From the NCBI RefSeq assembly GCF_004745865.1, contig NZ_SRKZ01000006.1:310001-374000 (forward strand): a stretch of DNA of 64,000 nt, in the 5' to 3' direction. Positions 60,082 to 64,000 of this stretch are shown here, one piece after another. Source of the DNA: Hymenobacter wooponensis (GTDB lineage: Bacteria > Bacteroidota > Bacteroidia > Cytophagales > Hymenobacteraceae). Under the pieces are notes generated by a model. It did no database searches and had not been told where the DNA came from. It was given only the letters and a program-made list of their open reading frames with translations. Each line of letters starts with the position of its first letter. Position 1 is the stretch's first letter. Both the position numbers and the translations under genes were made by a program.

Positions 60082-61662
60082 ATGCAACGACTGGACATGA
60101 AGCAGCTTCTCTCGCAGAAGCTGTCACCCCAACAGATACAATTTATTAAGCTGCTGCAGATTCCGACGGCAGAGCTGGAAGCCCGTATCAAAGAAGAGCT
60201 GGAAGTAAACCCGGCCCTGGAGGAAGGCGACGACAACGAGGAGTACGAGGAAGAGGAGCGCTCTGACGACAGCGACGACGAGGAGTACGACGACCCCGAC
60301 TCGGAATTTGATAACGACGATAACACCCTCGACGAGGACTTCCGCGACGAGCAAGGCGAAGAGCAGCACGAAATAGAGATTCCGGTAAAGGATGAGGAAC
60401 CCACTGACACGAAAGAATCGTCGGACGAAGACCTCGACCTGAGCGACTACCTCAACGACGACGAAATAGCCGGCTATAAAATGCAGGGCGACGGCCCCGG
60501 AGAGGACGAGGACGACCGGGAAATGCCCCTGGCCGATACCAGCGGCTCGCTGATTGATAACCTGCTCGACCAGCTGGGCTTTGCCAACCTCGATGAAAAG
60601 CAGGAAGCCATTGGCCGCCAGCTCATCGGCTCCATCGACGGCGACGGTTATATCCGCCGCGACCTGTCGGCTATTGCCAACGACTTGGCATTCTCCCAGA
60701 ACATTGAGGCTAGCGTACCGGAAATAGAAGCCGTGCTGCACGTGGTGCAGTCATTTGACCCGGCAGGTATTGGCGCCCGCGACCTGCAGGAGTGCCTGCT
60801 GCTGCAGCTGGAGCGCCGCCCTCAGGATGATATTACCGAGCACGCCGAGCGCATCCTGAACGAAACCTTCGACGAATTTACCAAGAAGCACTACCAGCGC
60901 ATTCAGCAGCGGCTGGATTTGGAGGACGAGGAAATAAAGGAAGCTATTGCTCTGATTTTGAAGCTCAACCCCAAGCCCGGCGGCACTGGCCCGGTGGGTA
61001 TGGGCAAGGTACAATACATCATCCCTGACTTCATTCTGACTCACGACAACGGCCAGTTCAACCTGACTCTGAACTCCCGCAACGCCCCCGATCTGCGCGT
61101 GTCGCCGGCTTATACGGAGATGTTCCAGGCCTACGACAAGGCTTCGAAGAAGGACAAGAAGATGAAGGAGGCCGTGACCTTCGTGAAGCAGAAGCTCGAC
61201 TCGGCCCGCTGGTTCATTGACGCCATCCGACAGCGCCAGAACACGCTCCTGCGCACCATGGACTCCATTGTGCGCTACCAGCGCGACTTCTTCCAGGACG
61301 GCGACGAGAGCAAGCTCCGCCCCATGATTCTGAAAGACATTGCCACTGAAATCGGGATGGACATTTCCACGGTGAGCCGGGTAGCCAACTCGAAATCTGT
61401 GCAGACAGAGTTCGGTATCTATCCGCTGAAGTACTTCTTCTCCGAAGGCATTGCCACCGACTCGGGCGAGGATGCCAGCAGCCGCGAGGTAAAACACATT
61501 CTGAAGGAAATCATTGAGGGCGAAAAGAAAGACCGCCCACTCTCCGACGACAAGCTGGAGAAGATGCTCAATGCCCGCGGCTACAACATTGCCCGCCGTA
61601 CGGTGGCCAAGTACCGCGAGCAGCTGAACATTCCGGTGGCTCGCCTCCGCAAAGAACTGTAG
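60082..61662 (+). CDS. rpoN: RNA polymerase sigma-54 factor RpoN
   Basis: The product has 526 residues. The activator-interacting region is complete (QRLDMKQLLSQKLSPQQIQF and IKLLQIPTAELE). Region II is long and extremely acidic (about residues 48-155, with DDNEEYEEEERSDDSDDEEY). The core-binding domain follows (GIGARDLQECLLLQLERRPQ), then the HTH (LKDIATEIGMDISTVSRVAN) and the RpoN box ARRTVAKYR at 504-512. It directs polymerase to -24/-12 promoters activated by enhancer-binding proteins. A terminator at 61700-61737 follows. The stop TAG is followed by GCC. Confidence 0.97.
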   Translation: MQRLDMKQLLSQKLSPQQIQFIKLLQIPTAELEARIKEELEVNPALEEGDDNEEYEEEERSDDSDDEEYDDPDSEFDNDDNTLDEDFRDEQGEEQHEIEIPVKDEEPTDTKESSDEDLDLSDYLNDDEIAGYKMQGDGPGEDEDDREMPLADTSGSLIDNLLDQLGFANLDEKQEAIGRQLIGSIDGDGYIRRDLSAIANDLAFSQNIEASVPEIEAVLHVVQSFDPAGIGARDLQECLLLQLERRPQDDITEHAERILNETFDEFTKKHYQRIQQRLDLEDEEIKEAIALILKLNPKPGGTGPVGMGKVQYIIPDFILTHDNGQFNLTLNSRNAPDLRVSPAYTEMFQAYDKASKKDKKMKEAVTFVKQKLDSARWFIDAIRQRQNTLLRTMDSIVRYQRDFFQDGDESKLRPMILKDIATEIGMDISTVSRVANSKSVQTEFGIYPLKYFFSEGIATDSGEDASSREVKHILKEIIEGEKKDRPLSDDKLEKMLNARGYNIARRTVAKYREQLNIPVARLRKEL

Positions 61663-61699
61663 GCCAGTTTTTTCAGATTACGCCTATTGATAGACAGTT

Positions 61700-61737
61700 A
61701 GAACCTCCTGCCGCGACTACTCGCGGCAGGAGGTTCT
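61700..61737 (+). terminator. Terminator of rpoN
   Basis: Perfect 16-bp stem (AGAACCTCCTGCCGCG / CGCGGCAGGAGGTTCT) around ACTACT, then GCTTTT. Confidence 0.85.
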
Positions 61738-61849
61738 GCTTTTGAGTAACCCCCGCATCATCTGGTAGCCTAGGCCACTAGCTGCGGCTCCGGAGGAGCT
61801 ACCGTCGCTTTTACTATATCTTCGCCTTCCGCATTTTTTCAGTTTTAAG

Positions 61850-62479
61850 GTGTCGCGTGGGCTAGCCACGGCGCTATCGGTGGTATTTCATCCGCTGTTG
61901 GTGCCGTCTTACTTGTACTATATCGTGTGTTACCAGCTGCCCGGCTTGGTATTGCGGCCCTTATTGCCCGAACGGTGGTTTGTGCTGGGCACCGTGCTGC
62001 TGTTCACCTTTGTATTACCCACACTAAGCTCGGTGGTGCTCCTGCGCTTTGGGCTGCTTGACTCTCTGGAGATGGCTGCACGACGCCAGCGCGCCTGGCC
62101 ATTCCTGCTGGCCACCAGTAGCTTTATCATTGCGGCGGTGCTGCTGTACCGCCCTCAGTTCTTTGATGCCCTGCTCGGACAAATGATGGTAGGTATGGCG
62201 CTGGCTGTAGGCCTCACGTTCCTCATTACCCTACGCTGGAAAATATCGGCGCATGGCGTGGGAGTGGGTGGGGCGCTAGGCCTATTTGCCGTGCTCTACC
62301 TGGGCGGTAAGGCCGGAGATACCATCTTATGGTGGCTGGTGGGCTCGGTGTTGGTAGCCGGAGCTGTGCTAAGCGCCCGCCTGGCCCTCAATGCGCATAC
62401 CGTAGCGCAGGTATGGGCTGGCCTAGGCCTGGGCCTGGGGCTAGTGTTGGGGTTAGGCGCCGGGTTGGCCGCTGGTTAA
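61850..62479 (+). CDS. PAP2-like multi-pass membrane protein
   Basis: The product has 209 residues and starts at GTG 61850. About six helices are present. The PAP2 motifs appear in reduced form: KISAHGVGVGGALGLFAV (motif 2, SxH region) and SARLALNAHTVAQVWAGLGL (motif 3 with the catalytic His and a following Q instead of D). The first motif KxxxxxxRP is less clear (RRQRAWPFLL). The protein probably belongs to the PAP2 superfamily-like membrane phosphatases found in Bacteroidota. Substrate is unknown, likely a lipid phosphate. The end is Gly/Leu-rich. Confidence 0.75.
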   Translation: MSRGLATALSVVFHPLLVPSYLYYIVCYQLPGLVLRPLLPERWFVLGTVLLFTFVLPTLSSVVLLRFGLLDSLEMAARRQRAWPFLLATSSFIIAAVLLYRPQFFDALLGQMMVGMALAVGLTFLITLRWKISAHGVGVGGALGLFAVLYLGGKAGDTILWWLVGSVLVAGAVLSARLALNAHTVAQVWAGLGLGLGLVLGLGAGLAAG

Positions 62480-62616
62480 GCCCTCACGAATACGTATCTT
62501 TCTGCTTGCAAGGATGCTATTCTTCGGTCTCAACGCACCAAGTTGTTTTCTACTATTGATAAGGCGTTTACTACCGGAATTGAATTGGCAGACTCGGCGG
62601 TAGAATTCTTACTTCT

Positions 62617-64000
62617 ATGCAAAACCCACACAGCAGTTCAGATTTTATTTCTCTTACGGAGCAGCTAGAGCAAGAACGGCAGGCCCGGCGAGCAGCCGAG
62701 CAGCAAGCGCACGATCTAAAGCGTCAGCTTACCGTTTCGCAGAGAGTAGTGCACCGCATGACCAGTGGCATTGCTCGTTTCACCCAAAACTTGCGCATTG
62801 CAGTGCTGGCGGTGCGCCGTAATGGCTCTGTAGCCTTGGTCAACCAAGAGCTGTGCGATGTGTTTGAGATTGAGCAAGACGCCACTGAGTTTCAGGATCT
62901 GCCGGTGCACTCACTGTTAGCTCAGATGGAGACCCGTTGTGCCGAGCCTGCCGAAGCGGCCGCCCGCCTAGCCGCCCTGCGCACCGATGGGCAGCGGGCA
63001 CTTGGTGAAACTCTATGGCTTGCAGACGGCAGCGTGTTAGAGTTCGATTATATTCCGCTGAGTGGCCAAGAGGAACTGCTGCCGAATGGCTACCTCCTCT
63101 CCTTCCGCGACGTTACCCAAGCCCGGCGGACGGAGCAGTACATGAACTCCCTTTCCCGGATTCCGGGCCAGAACCCCAACCCCGTGCTGCGCATTCACGC
63201 GGATGGGCACCTGCTGTACGCCAACCCCGCCGCCGATGAGATGCGGCGCGAATACATTACGCCTTGGAAAGACCTAGACTTTGCGCCCACTTTACGCAAA
63301 GCCATTGCCAGAGCCCTCACCGACAGCACCTACACCCAGGAGGAGGTACATTTTGCCGGCAAGTGCCAGCAGGTGGCCATTGCGCCTTTTGTAGAGGACC
63401 AGTACGTAAACTTGTACTTCGCCGACATTTCAGGGCTGAAAGAAGCCGAGCAGAAATTGGCGGAGCAACGCGAGTTTTACGAAACCATCCTGAACAAACT
63501 GCCCGCCGATGTTGCCGTCTTTGATGCGGAGCACCGGTACCGCTTCGTAAACCCTGCGGCCATCCAAAACCCCGAGCTGCGCCAGTGGATTATTGGGCAC
63601 GATGACTTTGAGTACGCTGCCTACACCCAGCGGCCCATCACGCTGGCGCAGAAGCGCCGGACGCTTTTCCAGCGAGCTGTGCGGCAGCAGGGCGTACTGG
63701 CCTGGGAAGAAACCGTACAGAGCGACAATGGCCCCCGCTTGGCTCTCCGGCACATGCAGCCCGTGTTTGGGCCCGACAATGAGCTGCGGCTAGTAATTGG
63801 CTACGGCATTGATATCACGGAGCGCCACCAAGCCGAAGAAGAACTGCGCCGCAGCGAGGCCCGCCTGCAGGAACAGCAGGAGTTTGTGCAGCAGGTAGTA
63901 GACACTACTCCCAGCAGTATTTGGGTAGCCAGCGCCGACGGCACTATTCAGTTCGACAATCAGGCCTTCCGGGAGCTGCGGGCGGCGGGTAGCCACCGCC
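62617..64000 (+). CDS. Multi-PAS sensor protein (partial, runs off the window)
   Basis: The frame from ATG 62617 (MQNPHSSSDFISLTEQLEQE) stays open to the end of the window, so at least 461 residues are encoded here. A helical coiled-coil start leads to at least four PAS-like units: AVLAVRRNGSVALVNQELCD, NPVLRIHADGHLLYANPAAD, VAVFDAEHRYRFVNPAAIQN and SSIWVASADGTIQFDNQAFR. Between them are coiled-coil links (KEAEQKLAEQREFYETILNK). The typical C-terminus would be a histidine kinase, but it lies outside. No membrane helix is seen. Confidence 0.85.
   Translation, partial: MQNPHSSSDFISLTEQLEQERQARRAAEQQAHDLKRQLTVSQRVVHRMTSGIARFTQNLRIAVLAVRRNGSVALVNQELCDVFEIEQDATEFQDLPVHSLLAQMETRCAEPAEAAARLAALRTDGQRALGETLWLADGSVLEFDYIPLSGQEELLPNGYLLSFRDVTQARRTEQYMNSLSRIPGQNPNPVLRIHADGHLLYANPAADEMRREYITPWKDLDFAPTLRKAIARALTDSTYTQEEVHFAGKCQQVAIAPFVEDQYVNLYFADISGLKEAEQKLAEQREFYETILNKLPADVAVFDAEHRYRFVNPAAIQNPELRQWIIGHDDFEYAAYTQRPITLAQKRRTLFQRAVRQQGVLAWEETVQSDNGPRLALRHMQPVFGPDNELRLVIGYGIDITERHQAEEELRRSEARLQEQQEFVQQVVDTTPSSIWVASADGTIQFDNQAFRELRAAGSHR

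Noticed and set aside
1..64000. tRNA, rRNA, CRISPR arrays, riboswitches
   Set aside because: No T-loop/acceptor patterns, no regular direct repeats with spacers and no known riboswitch cores were seen on reading the sequence; a covariance-model search would be needed to exclude small RNAs.

Overview
The window looks like a chromosomal segment of a Hymenobacter-like bacterium (Bacteroidota, Cytophagales). Supporting signs are a base composition estimated by eye at a little under 60% GC, a type IX secretion C-terminal sorting domain, a PorT-like outer membrane barrel, DUF4142, DUF4159, DUF4468 and DUF349 proteins, a carotenoid lycopene cyclase and many short lipoproteins with Thr/Ala/Asp-rich tails. 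No tRNA, rRNA, CRISPR array or prophage was seen. The DNA is mostly stable core genome plus one IS3-type insertion sequence.

Layout. Positions 98-2212: a secreted protein, a beta-barrel protein and a DUF4159 protein. 2278-10892: a MoxR ATPase / DUF58 / BatA-like / DUF4175 / membrane protein cluster with a DUF4468 protein inserted. 11098-13379: a Thr/Ala-rich lipoprotein, then a sigma factor followed by a membrane protein joining an anti-sigma-like cytoplasmic part to an extracytoplasmic trypsin-like protease. 13614-22680: a small membrane protein, SRAP, a T9SS-exported lectin-like protein, periplasmic trehalase, a PAS histidine kinase, a CDF metal exporter and an SMP-30 family protein. 23104-31233: NADP isocitrate dehydrogenase, a LuxR-type regulator with a degenerate receiver, a truncated HNH nuclease, a GlxA-like regulator, VOC and DoxX proteins and a Na+/H+ antiporter. 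31261-32649: the IS3-family element, which seems to have clipped the antiporter gene. 32850-44722: pyrophosphatase, EttA, DUF349, DUF2795, an orphan ABC ATPase, lycopene cyclase, an alpha/beta hydrolase, a LOG-family protein, a MacB-like permease, QueA and IspD. 45039-48055: DUF4142 lipoproteins, a TMEM175-like channel and a secreted protein. 48178-58151: UvrA with a long Lys/Ala-rich N-terminal tail, an AlgJ-like plus MBOAT O-acetylation pair interleaved with two paralogous secreted proteins, a Rieske/FAD oxidoreductase, and two tandem Rof-like proteins. 58372-64000: AsnRS, RpoN, a PAP2-like membrane protein, and a multi-PAS sensor that runs off the window.

Two observations stand out. First, the heptamer GGCCTAG (or CTAGGCC) occurs about 90 times by hand count, on both strands about equally, inside genes and between them. 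I would expect roughly a dozen. At least thirteen genes end in a TAG stop directly followed by GCC. This looks like a genome-wide dispersed motif comparable in density to HIP1 or DNA uptake sequences. Second, the sigma factor / anti-sigma-protease pair at 11488-13379 could be a compact envelope-stress module in which the sensor is itself a protease.
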